A stretch of 18,278 nt of DNA from Nitrospirota bacterium (GTDB taxonomy: Bacteria > Nitrospirota > Nitrospiria > Nitrospirales > UBA8639). Below the pieces are notes generated by a model, which saw nothing but the letters and a program-made list of their open reading frames with translations, had not been told where the DNA came from and did not search any database. This document shows, piece by piece, positions 7,253 to 14,406 of the stretch; the stretch's first letter is position 1, and every line of letters starts with the position of its first letter. The stretch covers positions 1 through 18,278 of the forward strand of contig JAOUGQ010000027.1 of NCBI GenBank assembly GCA_029865515.1, read 5' to 3'. Both the position numbers and the translations under genes were made by a program.

Positions 7253-8806
7253 ATGCAAGAAGAACTTCAATTCGGCTTTCCCATTCTGTCCTTTCTGACC
7301 TTCTTCCCCCTTCTGGGGGCGCTGGTGCTCTGGTCGTTGAAAGACCAGGATCTGATTCGGAAGGGCACACTTGGCATCGCCAGCTTGGAAATGGTCGTCG
7401 CCTCCCTGATGTTGCTACGTTTCGTACCGGAAACTGCGGCCATGCAGTTTGCCGAACGCCATGAATGGATTCCCTTCCTGGGTATTAGTTACCACCTGGC
7501 CGTGGATGGGATCAGCGTGCTTTTTGTGGGACTGACGGCTTTCCTCATCTTGCTCCTGGTTCTCTATGCCTGGGACACCGTTACCGACCGCCCGAAAGCG
7601 TTTTATATGTGCCTGTTGGGGATGGAAGCCACAGTGATGGGGATTTTCGTCTCGATCGATTTGATGCTGTTTTTTGTTTTTTGGGAACTGATGCTCATTC
7701 CCAGTTACTTCCTGATTAAACTCTGGGGACCTGGAGAGCAGCGCCAATATGCGGCCCTGAAGTACGTGCTCTACACCCTCCTGGGGAGCGTGTTTATGCT
7801 CGTGGGATTTTGTCTCCTGAGTTTGAACTATTTTGAAGCCAAACAGGCCTATAGCTTTGATTTACTCGATCTGCTTTCGGTTCAGATTCCCCTCAGCCTG
7901 CAACTGTTGATTTTTTGGTTGGTGTTTTTGGGTCTGGCTTTTAAAGCTCCGGTGTTTCCATTTCACTCCTGGTTACCCGATGCCTTGGTTCAAGGGCCGT
8001 TTTCTATGTCTGTCATGCTGGCCGGAATCAAATTGGGCACGTACGGCTTTCTCCGCTTTTCGTTCCCTTTACTTCCTGATGCCTCTCAGCACGCCACGGT
8101 GGTGGCCATCCTCATGACCCTCGGTCTGGCGGCCATTGTGTATGGAGCGATTGTCGCCATCATGCAGGCAGACTTCCGGCGCCTGCTGGTGTTTAGCAGC
8201 ATTAGCCATTTGGGCTTTGTAGTCGTCGGCATGTTTGCCCTGAATTTTCAAGGGATACAAGGCAGCCTGATTACCATGATTAATTTGGGATTCAGCACTG
8301 CAGGATTATTTTTCCTCGCCGGCTTTATTTACGAACGCCTGGGCCATATTGACGTACGACAATGCAGCGGGTTGGCGAAAAAAATGCCGCTGCTGGCCAC
8401 CTTCATGTTAATCATAGGCATGGCCTCTATTGGTTTACCCGGAACTAACGGATTTATAGGGGAATTCCTCATTTTATTGGGAGTCTTTCAAGCCTGGTGG
8501 TTCTATGGGGCTATTGCGGTCACGGGCGTCATTTTCGCTGCAGCGTACTTCCTGTGGTTTTATGAGCGGGCCATCTTTGGACCACTGAAAGAAAGCCTGC
8601 CTGCCGTCATTAAAGATTTGAATAGCCGGGAATGGGCCATCGGCGTGGCGTTGTCAGTCATGATTTTTTGGATCGGGATCTATCCTTCCCCGTTCCTCCG
8701 GATGGTCAATGGGTCCGTCCAGGAAGTGGTTGACCGGTTACATCCTGGAATGGCGACGGCCCAACAGCATGATTCACTCATTTCCGTTAAGGTCACAAGG
8801 AATTAA
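7253..8806 (+). CDS. nuoM: NADH-quinone oxidoreductase subunit M, first copy (NuoM1)
   Basis: Antiporter-like proton-pumping membrane subunit of complex I (517 aa, about 14 TM helices). It keeps E145 in FVFWELMLIPSYFLI (TM5), K231 in LAFKAPVFPFHSWLPDA (TM7), K260 in LAGIKLGTYGFLRF (TM8), H319 in SSISHLGF, and E404 in NGFIGEFLILLG (TM12), so it should be a working proton channel. One odd point is TMINLGFSTAGLF, where canonical NuoM has a histidine in (Q/M)MI-x-HG; here that position is Leu345. The loop after LPDA (LVQGPFSMS) also departs from the usual APTAxS. It begins 9 nt after nuoL and ends 5 nt before the second nuoM. It is strongly diverged from nuoM2, so this is not a recent duplication. 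Confidence 0.93.
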   Translation: MQEELQFGFPILSFLTFFPLLGALVLWSLKDQDLIRKGTLGIASLEMVVASLMLLRFVPETAAMQFAERHEWIPFLGISYHLAVDGISVLFVGLTAFLILLLVLYAWDTVTDRPKAFYMCLLGMEATVMGIFVSIDLMLFFVFWELMLIPSYFLIKLWGPGEQRQYAALKYVLYTLLGSVFMLVGFCLLSLNYFEAKQAYSFDLLDLLSVQIPLSLQLLIFWLVFLGLAFKAPVFPFHSWLPDALVQGPFSMSVMLAGIKLGTYGFLRFSFPLLPDASQHATVVAILMTLGLAAIVYGAIVAIMQADFRRLLVFSSISHLGFVVVGMFALNFQGIQGSLITMINLGFSTAGLFFLAGFIYERLGHIDVRQCSGLAKKMPLLATFMLIIGMASIGLPGTNGFIGEFLILLGVFQAWWFYGAIAVTGVIFAAAYFLWFYERAIFGPLKESLPAVIKDLNSREWAIGVALSVMIFWIGIYPSPFLRMVNGSVQEVVDRLHPGMATAQQHDSLISVKVTRN

Positions 8807-8811
8807 ATACG

Positions 8812-10407
8812 ATGGGTGAATATTCCTTACTGATTATTCTTTTTGCGCCGTTCCTCGGCGCGATCGCTTTAATGTTCGTCCCTCGTCAGGAAGCCTTCCT
8901 GGTGCGAATGACCGCAGCGATTGCTGCCGGTATTTCCCTTCTGGCCTCCTTCTATATTTTCTTTGCTTACGACACAGCGAAAGGTGGCTTTCAATTTGTC
9001 CAACGGTATGCCTGGTCTGACGAATTAGGGATTGCCTTTTATCTCGGGGTGGATGGGATTGGAGGTCCCTTGGTCTTTGCTTCCGCAATATTGTTATTTG
9101 CAGGCATCTTCGTTTCATGGCATATCCAAGACCGGACGAAAGAATTCTATATATTCCTTTTGATCCTCGCGGCAGCGACCATCGGGGTCTTTATGTCGCT
9201 GGATCTCTTCTTCCTTTATTTCTTTTATGAAATGTCGGTATTGCCCATGTACTTATTATTGGGCGTCTGGGGAAGCCACACCAAAGGCTACCTCTCTATG
9301 ACCGACCCTGAAGGCCGCACACTTCGGGATTCCATCGGATTTATTTTCAATTTCGGATCCAATAGCAAAGAATACGCAGCCATGAAACTGACCCTGTTCC
9401 TGTCTGCGGGGGCGGTAGTGGCCTTGATGGGCATCCTGCTCATTTACCATTTTTCCGGGCTTCACACCTTTGACATTGTCGTGTTGCGGGAACAAGCGCA
9501 CTTTTCGGGCAATTTAGGCACGCTGATCTGGATCCTGATCTTTTTTGGCTTCGCCTCCATTGCCCCGATATGGCCCTTACACTCCTGGTCACCAGTCGGT
9601 CATGCCGCCGCTCCAGCTGCCACCAGCATGTTGCATGCCGGAGTGCTGATGAAATTGGGGCATTTTTCCATTATTCGGGTGGCCTATGAAATCATGCCGG
9701 AACTCACCAGGGAACTTATTCCAATCGCCGCGATCCTATGCGTCTTCAGCATCATTTACGGAGGCCTTGTATCCTATTTCGCCAAAGACACCAAATACGT
9801 TATTGGCTATTCCAGCTCCAGCCATATGGGATATATCTTTCTGGGCATGGCCGCACTGAATTACATCAGTCTCAGCGGGGCTGTCATTTATATGTTTGCG
9901 CATGCGCTGGCCACCAGCATGTTGTTTGCCATGGCCGGCTGGGTCTATGACCAAACCCATACCCGGGATATTCCTTCCCTGGGGGGACTGGTTGAGCGTA
10001 TGCCGTTTATTGCCGGAGCATTTATTGTGGCATGCATGGCCTCTATCGGCATGCCCGGCACGATTAATTTCATCGCTGAAATTATGATTATCGTGGGGAG
10101 TTGGGACAAATATCCCTTCCAAGTCGTGGTCGCCGTACTTGGAATCGTCCTGACCCTCGCCTATATGTTCAAAATGATGCGAGGGCTGTTTTACGGTAAA
10201 TTAGATCCGGAATATGCCCACACGGCCGATGCCAAACAATGGGTCGATCGTATGCCCTTGCTTCTTTTAATTGTGTGTAGCATTACCCTTGGGATTTTCC
10301 CCGGGCATTTTTATGAGGTCGTGCGTTCGACGGTGGAACCCATGGTAGACCGGATTAACCATGTCGTTCCACTCATTACCCAAAATACTCAGGGCCTTTT
10401 TCCATAA
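8812..10407 (+). CDS. nuoM: NADH-quinone oxidoreductase subunit M, second copy (NuoM2), lacking the TM7 lysine
   Basis: Second NuoM-type antiporter-like subunit (531 aa). E140 in FFYEMSVLPMYLL, K192 in AAMKLTLFL, K281 in AGVLMKLGHFSIIRV, H338 in SSSSHMGYIFLG, H364 in YMFAHALATSMLF, and E423 in INFIAEIMIIVG are all in place. The TM7 segment, however, reads FASIAPIWPLHSWSPVGH, where NuoM normally has F-A-V-K-x-P and HxWLPDA. The lysine is replaced by Ile250 and the LPDA box by SPVG. There is also an approximately 27-residue insertion between W153 and K192 compared with NuoM1, containing SMTDPEGRTLRDS. It starts 5 nt after nuoM1. Its position in the operon, next to a NuoL with a longer lateral helix, argues that it is a fourth pump-like subunit of the same complex. 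The altered TM7 leaves its pumping activity open. Confidence 0.92.
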   Translation: MGEYSLLIILFAPFLGAIALMFVPRQEAFLVRMTAAIAAGISLLASFYIFFAYDTAKGGFQFVQRYAWSDELGIAFYLGVDGIGGPLVFASAILLFAGIFVSWHIQDRTKEFYIFLLILAAATIGVFMSLDLFFLYFFYEMSVLPMYLLLGVWGSHTKGYLSMTDPEGRTLRDSIGFIFNFGSNSKEYAAMKLTLFLSAGAVVALMGILLIYHFSGLHTFDIVVLREQAHFSGNLGTLIWILIFFGFASIAPIWPLHSWSPVGHAAAPAATSMLHAGVLMKLGHFSIIRVAYEIMPELTRELIPIAAILCVFSIIYGGLVSYFAKDTKYVIGYSSSSHMGYIFLGMAALNYISLSGAVIYMFAHALATSMLFAMAGWVYDQTHTRDIPSLGGLVERMPFIAGAFIVACMASIGMPGTINFIAEIMIIVGSWDKYPFQVVVAVLGIVLTLAYMFKMMRGLFYGKLDPEYAHTADAKQWVDRMPLLLLIVCSITLGIFPGHFYEVVRSTVEPMVDRINHVVPLITQNTQGLFP

Positions 10408-10456
10408 CTGAAACCCGATTAACCATTCTGATCTGACGATTTTCTGAATACCTGCA

Positions 10457-11947
10457 ATGACCTTTCAACTAGACCTTTCGGCCGCTGACCTTCTCCTGCT
10501 CCTGCCTGAGATCTTTCTCACGCTCTGGTTGTGCGTCGTCCTGTCCCTGGACTTCTCGCTTAAGCGGATCACACACCAACAGTTGGGATATCTCAGTATT
10601 GCGGGTTTAGGGATCACCGGATTGATCCTGTTTGGATTTGATCAGGCGGGCACGACAGGCGCCTTGTTTAAAAACATGTTCGTGCTGGACCGGCTGGCCC
10701 TTCTCTTTAAGCTGATTATTGTGGGAGCCACCGCGCTCGTCCTGTTTATGTCGATTGATTACGTTCGGGACTTCCGGTTCTTCCGGGGCGAGTATTATTT
10801 CATGGTTGTGATGTCGGCCATCGGCATGATGTTCATGGCTTCCTCAAATGACCTTCTCTCTGTCTTTGTTACTCTGGAATTTTCAACATTTGGGTTTTAT
10901 GTGCTTGTGGCCTATCTCAGAGAGGATCAGCGCTCTTCGGAAGCCGGACTCAAATTCTTTATCCTAGGGGTGTTTGCCGCAGGATTATTAGCCTATGGCA
11001 TCAGCTTGGTCTATGGCGAAACGGGGACCTTAATCTTCTCTGACATGACTGGCACATCCGGAAGTTATGGCTTGGCGATCGGCTACATTATGATTTTTGC
11101 CGCCCTGGGGTTCAAAATCGGTGCGGTCCCCTTCCATGCCTGGATTCCTGACACCTATCAGGGTGCGCCAACTCCCGTCACCGCCTTTCTCTCCATTGCA
11201 CCGAAAGGCGCGGCATTGGCTATCCTCATCCGGATGTTTTACGTGTCCCTGGCTTCATTCAAACCGATGTGGGTGTTGTTATTTGTCGTCGCATCCATTT
11301 TCTCGATGACGTACGGCAATATCGTCGCTATCGCACAAAAGAATATTAAACGGCTTCTGGCCTATTCAGGCATTGCACAAATCGGCAATGTGATGATCGG
11401 ATTAGCCGCAGGGACGAAACAGGGCAGCGACGCCATCATGTTTTATCTCCTGACCTATCTTTTTGCGAATTTGGGAGCATTCGCGGTCATCATTGCCGTG
11501 AGTCAGGTGATTAAAAGTGACGAAATTGAAGATTATAATGGTCTGAATCGACGGTCCCCATTTTTAGCAGCGTCCATGCTGCTTTTCCTGTTGTCACTGG
11601 CCGGGGTTCCTCCCCTGGCAGGTTTTATCGGAAAAATTTATTTATTTATCGCGGCCATGAGAGAGGAGCTGTACATTCTGCTGATCGTGGGGCTGATCAA
11701 TATTGTGATCTCCATGTATTACTATCTGATTGTCGTGAAAAAGATGTACATCAACGAACCCACCGATCCTTCGCCGATTGCCGCTTCCCTCCCTATTAAA
11801 GTTGCGGTGTACGTTGGGATTGCCGGAACCGTGCTTTTAGGCGTGTATCCCGGACCGTTTATCGACTGGGCCGTCGATGCTACCCTGATGTTTTCCAACA
11901 TTGGCGGACCCACGACAGCTGCTCTTCCTCTCCTTCCCGGTGGATAA
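10457..11947 (+). CDS. nuoN: NADH-quinone oxidoreductase subunit N (NuoN)
   Basis: Antiporter-like proton-pumping subunit of complex I that sits next to the NuoA/J/K core (496 aa). Functional residues visible are E141 in TLEFSTFGFYVL (TM5), K220 in LGFKIGAVPFHAWIPDTYQGAP (TM7), K250 in LSIAPKGAALAI (TM8), and K393 in LAGFIGKIYLF (TM12), matching K217, K247 and K395 of E. coli NuoN. The Gly/Pro-rich C-terminus (about residues 483-496) is not conserved in the family. It is separated from nuoM2 by 49 nt, the longest gap after nuoG, with no clear internal promoter. It is the last gene of the operon: the next gene is on the opposite strand. Confidence 0.95.
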   Translation: MTFQLDLSAADLLLLLPEIFLTLWLCVVLSLDFSLKRITHQQLGYLSIAGLGITGLILFGFDQAGTTGALFKNMFVLDRLALLFKLIIVGATALVLFMSIDYVRDFRFFRGEYYFMVVMSAIGMMFMASSNDLLSVFVTLEFSTFGFYVLVAYLREDQRSSEAGLKFFILGVFAAGLLAYGISLVYGETGTLIFSDMTGTSGSYGLAIGYIMIFAALGFKIGAVPFHAWIPDTYQGAPTPVTAFLSIAPKGAALAILIRMFYVSLASFKPMWVLLFVVASIFSMTYGNIVAIAQKNIKRLLAYSGIAQIGNVMIGLAAGTKQGSDAIMFYLLTYLFANLGAFAVIIAVSQVIKSDEIEDYNGLNRRSPFLAASMLLFLLSLAGVPPLAGFIGKIYLFIAAMREELYILLIVGLINIVISMYYYLIVVKKMYINEPTDPSPIAASLPIKVAVYVGIAGTVLLGVYPGPFIDWAVDATLMFSNIGGPTTAALPLLPGG

Positions 11948-11988
11948 TAGCCGAACCTGTTTTTTATACCTTCCACTTCCTCCATCTG

Positions 11989-12054
11989 GTGTAAATGGCA
12001 AGCTCTCCTCTTAAGAATTTACACGGGAAATCCTTCTTTTTTGAAAAAGAAAGG
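11989..12054. terminator. Possible weak bidirectional terminator between convergent nuoN and zinc-ribbon gene
   Basis: GTGTAAAT (11989-11996) and ATTTACAC (12017-12024) form an 8-bp inverted repeat around a 20-nt loop, followed by a T-rich stretch. Immediately downstream, 12032-12054 folds as an AT-rich near-palindrome (CCTTCTTTTTT against AAAAAGAAAGG) with T runs on both strands. The convergent position makes a bidirectional terminator reasonable, but the stems are AT-rich and weak. Confidence 0.35.
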
Positions 12055-12099
12055 CAGAGGAAGATGAGGTGGTGCCAGAAAACGGCAGATTTATTGGTG

Positions 12100-12729
12100 T
12101 TACATCCGCCAATAGACGAGAGTCTCTAAGGGATTGAGCCCTTTCAGTTGCCACATGGCTCCAACCACCACCGAGATGGCCACAATCACCAACAAGATCA
12201 CACCTACGATAATCGATTTTTTTTTGCTGCGGGGATAGCGGGGGGAAGAGATTTCTTTGAGGACCGACGGGTCTTGCCACAATGGAGGACACCGACGGGA
12301 ACCATGAGGTGGCTGGTCCTTTTGGTAGGTCTCCACAGAGGCATCCTGGATTTCTGTGGTTTCCAAGAGTTTTCCTGTTGTGACAGCGGGCGCTGTTTCT
12401 GGTGACCCGGTATTTGTTTGAACGGTTTGGGCGACCTTTCGGGTATGGATATAGGATTCTCCACAATGGGGGCATTTCAGTGTCTCCTGGATAGACGCTT
12501 CATTGTTTCCCTGATGCCCCTGCCCTCCTATGAATGACACACCACAATGCGGGCAGGCTTGAGCATGCTGAGATACCGGACTGTCACATTTGGGACACGC
12601 CTTCATTCTGACTGCTGGGCGACCCTCTTGCGATACGTTTTTCCCTGGAAATGGGTAAGCACATTGAGGGCAGGCGCGAGCTTCCGTCGAGACTTCTTTT
12701 TGACATTCCGGACAAGGAACAAGGGCCAT
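12100..12729 (-). CDS. Zinc-ribbon protein with C-terminal membrane anchor, function unknown
   Basis: A 209-aa protein not recognisable as a named family beyond its domains. Two complete zinc ribbons lie at the N-terminus: C6, C9, C20, C23 (CPEC...CPQC) and C45, C48, C59, C62 (CPKC...CPHC). A third half-ribbon, C86 and C89 (CPHCGESYI), has no nearby second CxxC. A Thr/Ser/Gln-rich low-complexity linker follows (about 97-165), then a basic RSKKKS patch and one membrane helix (about 173-192). The basic patch before the helix suggests the ribbons stay in the cytoplasm with a short tail outside. It is convergent with nuoN and divergent from the arsenic genes, so it is probably its own transcription unit. 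There is no good Shine-Dalgarno sequence before the ATG. Tandem double-zinc-ribbon membrane proteins of this kind are common and mostly uncharacterised. Confidence 0.8.
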   Translation of the reverse strand: MALVPCPECQKEVSTEARACPQCAYPFPGKNVSQEGRPAVRMKACPKCDSPVSQHAQACPHCGVSFIGGQGHQGNNEASIQETLKCPHCGESYIHTRKVAQTVQTNTGSPETAPAVTTGKLLETTEIQDASVETYQKDQPPHGSRRCPPLWQDPSVLKEISSPRYPRSKKKSIIVGVILLVIVAISVVVGAMWQLKGLNPLETLVYWRM

Positions 12730-12762
12730 GGTCTTAATTTCCGTTTTTGCTATTTATCATTC

Positions 12763-12776
12763 TCTGCGTACACAGA
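12763..12776. promoter_or_regulatory. 14-bp near-palindrome upstream of the zinc-ribbon gene
   Basis: TCTGCGTACACAGA matches its own reverse complement at 12 of 14 positions. It lies 34 nt before the start codon of the minus-strand zinc-ribbon gene, a position where a repressor site could act. No regulator is identifiable, so this is only a candidate operator. Confidence 0.3.
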
Positions 12777-12985
12777 CGCTAAGTTAGGAAAGCAAAGTCG
12801 ATACCGCAGAGGGAAAGTCTGATTCATATGTAAATACAAGGACATATTCCTCCCACCCTTAAAGGACCAGAGGTAAAGTGGAGGGTCTTGCCTTCAGCTA
12901 TTTTCTCTAATCCCATCGATCTTCTCAAGGGAGATATTTCTTTTTGATCAATCAGGCTATGCTGACTTCATTTCAAGTTCTCTTT

Positions 12986-13003
12986 TATATCTAATATATC
13001 TAA
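12986..13003. repeat. Perfect tandem 9-bp repeat TATATCTAA x2 upstream of arsM
   Basis: Two adjacent identical copies of TATATCTAA occupy 12986-12994 and 12995-13003, about 45 nt before the -35 box of the arsM promoter. Related TATCT cores recur inside the promoter inverted repeat downstream. This could be a regulator-binding array or an AT-rich UP-like region. Confidence 0.5.
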
Positions 13004-13017
13004 AATGTGTAACATTT
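13003..13017. promoter_or_regulatory. Perfect 15-bp dyad upstream of arsM promoter
   Basis: AAATGT-GTA-ACATTT is a perfect inverted repeat with 6-bp arms and a 3-nt spacer, centred about 40 nt upstream of the -35 box. Its size and symmetry suit a dimeric transcription factor. The regulator is unknown and none is encoded in the window. Confidence 0.4.
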
Positions 13018-13047
13018 CCAGTCACATCGAGACCATATTGGGTAAGT

Positions 13048-13084
13048 TTGACCTGGTTATCTTAACTTGTCTATAGATAACAGG
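13048..13084 (+). promoter_or_regulatory. Sigma70-like promoter of arsM-arsS with overlapping inverted repeat
   Basis: TTGACC (13048-13053) and TATAGA (13072-13077) are separated by 18 nt and form a good housekeeping-type promoter. Transcription would begin near 13084, leaving a leader of about 47 nt before arsM. An imperfect inverted repeat, CCTGGTTATCT (13052-13062) against AGATAACAGG (13075-13084), covers the spacer and the -10 box; one bulged G gives ten pairs. This is the classic placement of a repressor operator. An ArsR-type or other metalloid-responsive repressor would be a natural candidate, but no such gene is present in the window. Confidence 0.5.
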
Positions 13085-13130
13085 GTAAAAAAAGCAATCA
13101 AGGTTTCTCCCAACTTTCCATGAGGATACT

Positions 13131-14345
13131 ATGGCCAATAAAACGGTAGGAGTAGAAGAGCAGAATCATTCCATTACCCAGTCTGTGAGCCAACGCTACG
13201 CCAAAGCGGTAACCAACGGTGAGCAGCTCTGTTGCCCGACGGGGTATAACCATGAGGACTTGGGAAAATTTATCCCGGAACCTGTTTTGAAGGTGTCCTA
13301 TGGCTGCGGAACCCCGGTTGGTCTTTCAACCGTCCAATCAGGGGAAGTGGTCTTAGACATAGGATCGGGGGGAGGGATCGACTGTTTTGAAGCTTCTCGA
13401 AAAGTCGGGCCCCAAGGCCGCGTAATCGGAATCGACATGACAGATGAAATGTTGGCGTTGGCCCGTACGCATGCACCAACGGTTGCCAAAAACCTGGGGT
13501 ATCCCGAGCCGAATGTGGATTTTCGAAAAGGTTTCGCCGACGCCATGCCGGTGGGAGACGATCAGGTGGATCTGATCATTTCCAATTGTGTCATTAATCT
13601 TGCACCTGACAAAAAGAAAGTTTTTCGGGAAATGTTTCGCGTACTCAGACCTGGTGGACGGTTCACCATTTCCGACATTGTCGCCGACCAACCTATTCCC
13701 AATTATTTGATACATGATAAAGCCAAATGGGGTGACTGTTTATCGGGCGCCCTCACAATTAAAGACTACTGGGGAGGGCTTCGAGACGCCGGGTTCACAG
13801 GACTACATCAGGTTACCGGTATTCCATGGAGGGTGATTGACGGCATACACTTTGTCTCGGTCACGCTCACCGGGTATAAACTGGCCTCAACATCTTCAAC
13901 TCCTTCTCCGGCTTTCGCCACCTTAACCGGTCCTTTTTCGCAGGTGGTTGACGAGATGGGCACCACATTTTATCGAGGCAAACCTCAGCAAATCGATGTA
14001 CGCACGGCATCATTATTCGCATTGGCTCCCTATAAAGACCGTTTTATCGTCGCTGAACGGCCCCTGCCCCTTTCTTCACAGGATTCACGAACCATCGCCA
14101 TCTATCCCGAAGAGGCTCCCTGTGTATGGGAAGGGCAATTCGCTGTGTTGACTGGACCATTTTTAGCCGTATGTGACGATGACCACCATACCTACCGGTG
14201 CGGCGAGCCACTAGAAATTTGCTCTAAAACATTCAACGTCTTGCAGTCCCCTTCCTATCAACCCTATTTCGCCACCATCAACCGGGCCCGGGAAGGTGTG
14301 ACTTCCGAACCCGTCATCTGCGGAACCTCGACAGGCTGTTGTTGA
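13131..14345 (+). CDS. arsM: Arsenite S-adenosylmethionine methyltransferase (ArsM) with C-terminal two-repeat extension
   Basis: Predicted cytoplasmic enzyme that methylates As(III) using S-adenosylmethionine (404 aa). The Rossmann SAM site is VLDIGSGGGIDCF (about 74-86). Cysteines at family positions are C34/C35, C59 (SYGCG), C153 (SNCVINL) and C203 (GDCLSGAL); the last three match the arsenic-binding cysteines known in algal ArsM. Residues about 261-404 form an extension with two related units, about 262-309 and 337-384, each beginning FAxLTGPF and containing YR...P...I...T...PY. Only the second unit and the tail are rich in cysteine (C331, C348, C357, C364, C397, C403, C404), which suggests a metalloid-binding role. 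The start is supported by GAGGA 4 nt upstream. It is followed by arsS after 61 nt, probably in one transcript. Confidence 0.88.
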   Translation: MANKTVGVEEQNHSITQSVSQRYAKAVTNGEQLCCPTGYNHEDLGKFIPEPVLKVSYGCGTPVGLSTVQSGEVVLDIGSGGGIDCFEASRKVGPQGRVIGIDMTDEMLALARTHAPTVAKNLGYPEPNVDFRKGFADAMPVGDDQVDLIISNCVINLAPDKKKVFREMFRVLRPGGRFTISDIVADQPIPNYLIHDKAKWGDCLSGALTIKDYWGGLRDAGFTGLHQVTGIPWRVIDGIHFVSVTLTGYKLASTSSTPSPAFATLTGPFSQVVDEMGTTFYRGKPQQIDVRTASLFALAPYKDRFIVAERPLPLSSQDSRTIAIYPEEAPCVWEGQFAVLTGPFLAVCDDDHHTYRCGEPLEICSKTFNVLQSPSYQPYFATINRAREGVTSEPVICGTSTGCC

Positions 14346-14406
14346 GAATGGACCGAAAGCCACAAGCCATTTTGTTTGTGTTGGAGACATTGAGTACACC
14401 ACAACA

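Larger units (their letters stand above)
12730..13130. other. 401-nt intergenic region between divergent zinc-ribbon gene and arsM
   Basis: No credible gene is seen here on either strand. The left third carries a 14-bp near-palindrome (12763-12776). CCTCCCAC (12849-12856) can pair with GTGGAGG further on, near 12880-12886, if one base is bulged. The right third is AT-rich and carries a tandem 9-bp repeat, a perfect 15-bp dyad and a sigma70-like promoter with an overlapping inverted repeat (listed separately). The layout suggests regulated divergent transcription, mostly towards arsM. Confidence 0.6.

Noticed and set aside
7253..10407. Recent tandem duplication or assembly error producing two nuoM genes
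   Set aside because: The two proteins differ over their whole length, including key residues and a 27-residue insertion, so they are old separate paralogues.
12092..12114. Hairpin TATTGGTG/CGCCAATA at the 3' end of the zinc-ribbon gene as its terminator
   Set aside because: It overlaps the last codons and is not followed by a U-run on the minus strand.
12771..12820. Cyclic-di-GMP (GEMM) riboswitch-like bits such as GCAAAGTC and a CAGAC...GTCTG pairing
   Set aside because: The conserved 5' half of the aptamer and the tetraloop/receptor arrangement cannot be found, and the site is more than 300 nt from arsM.
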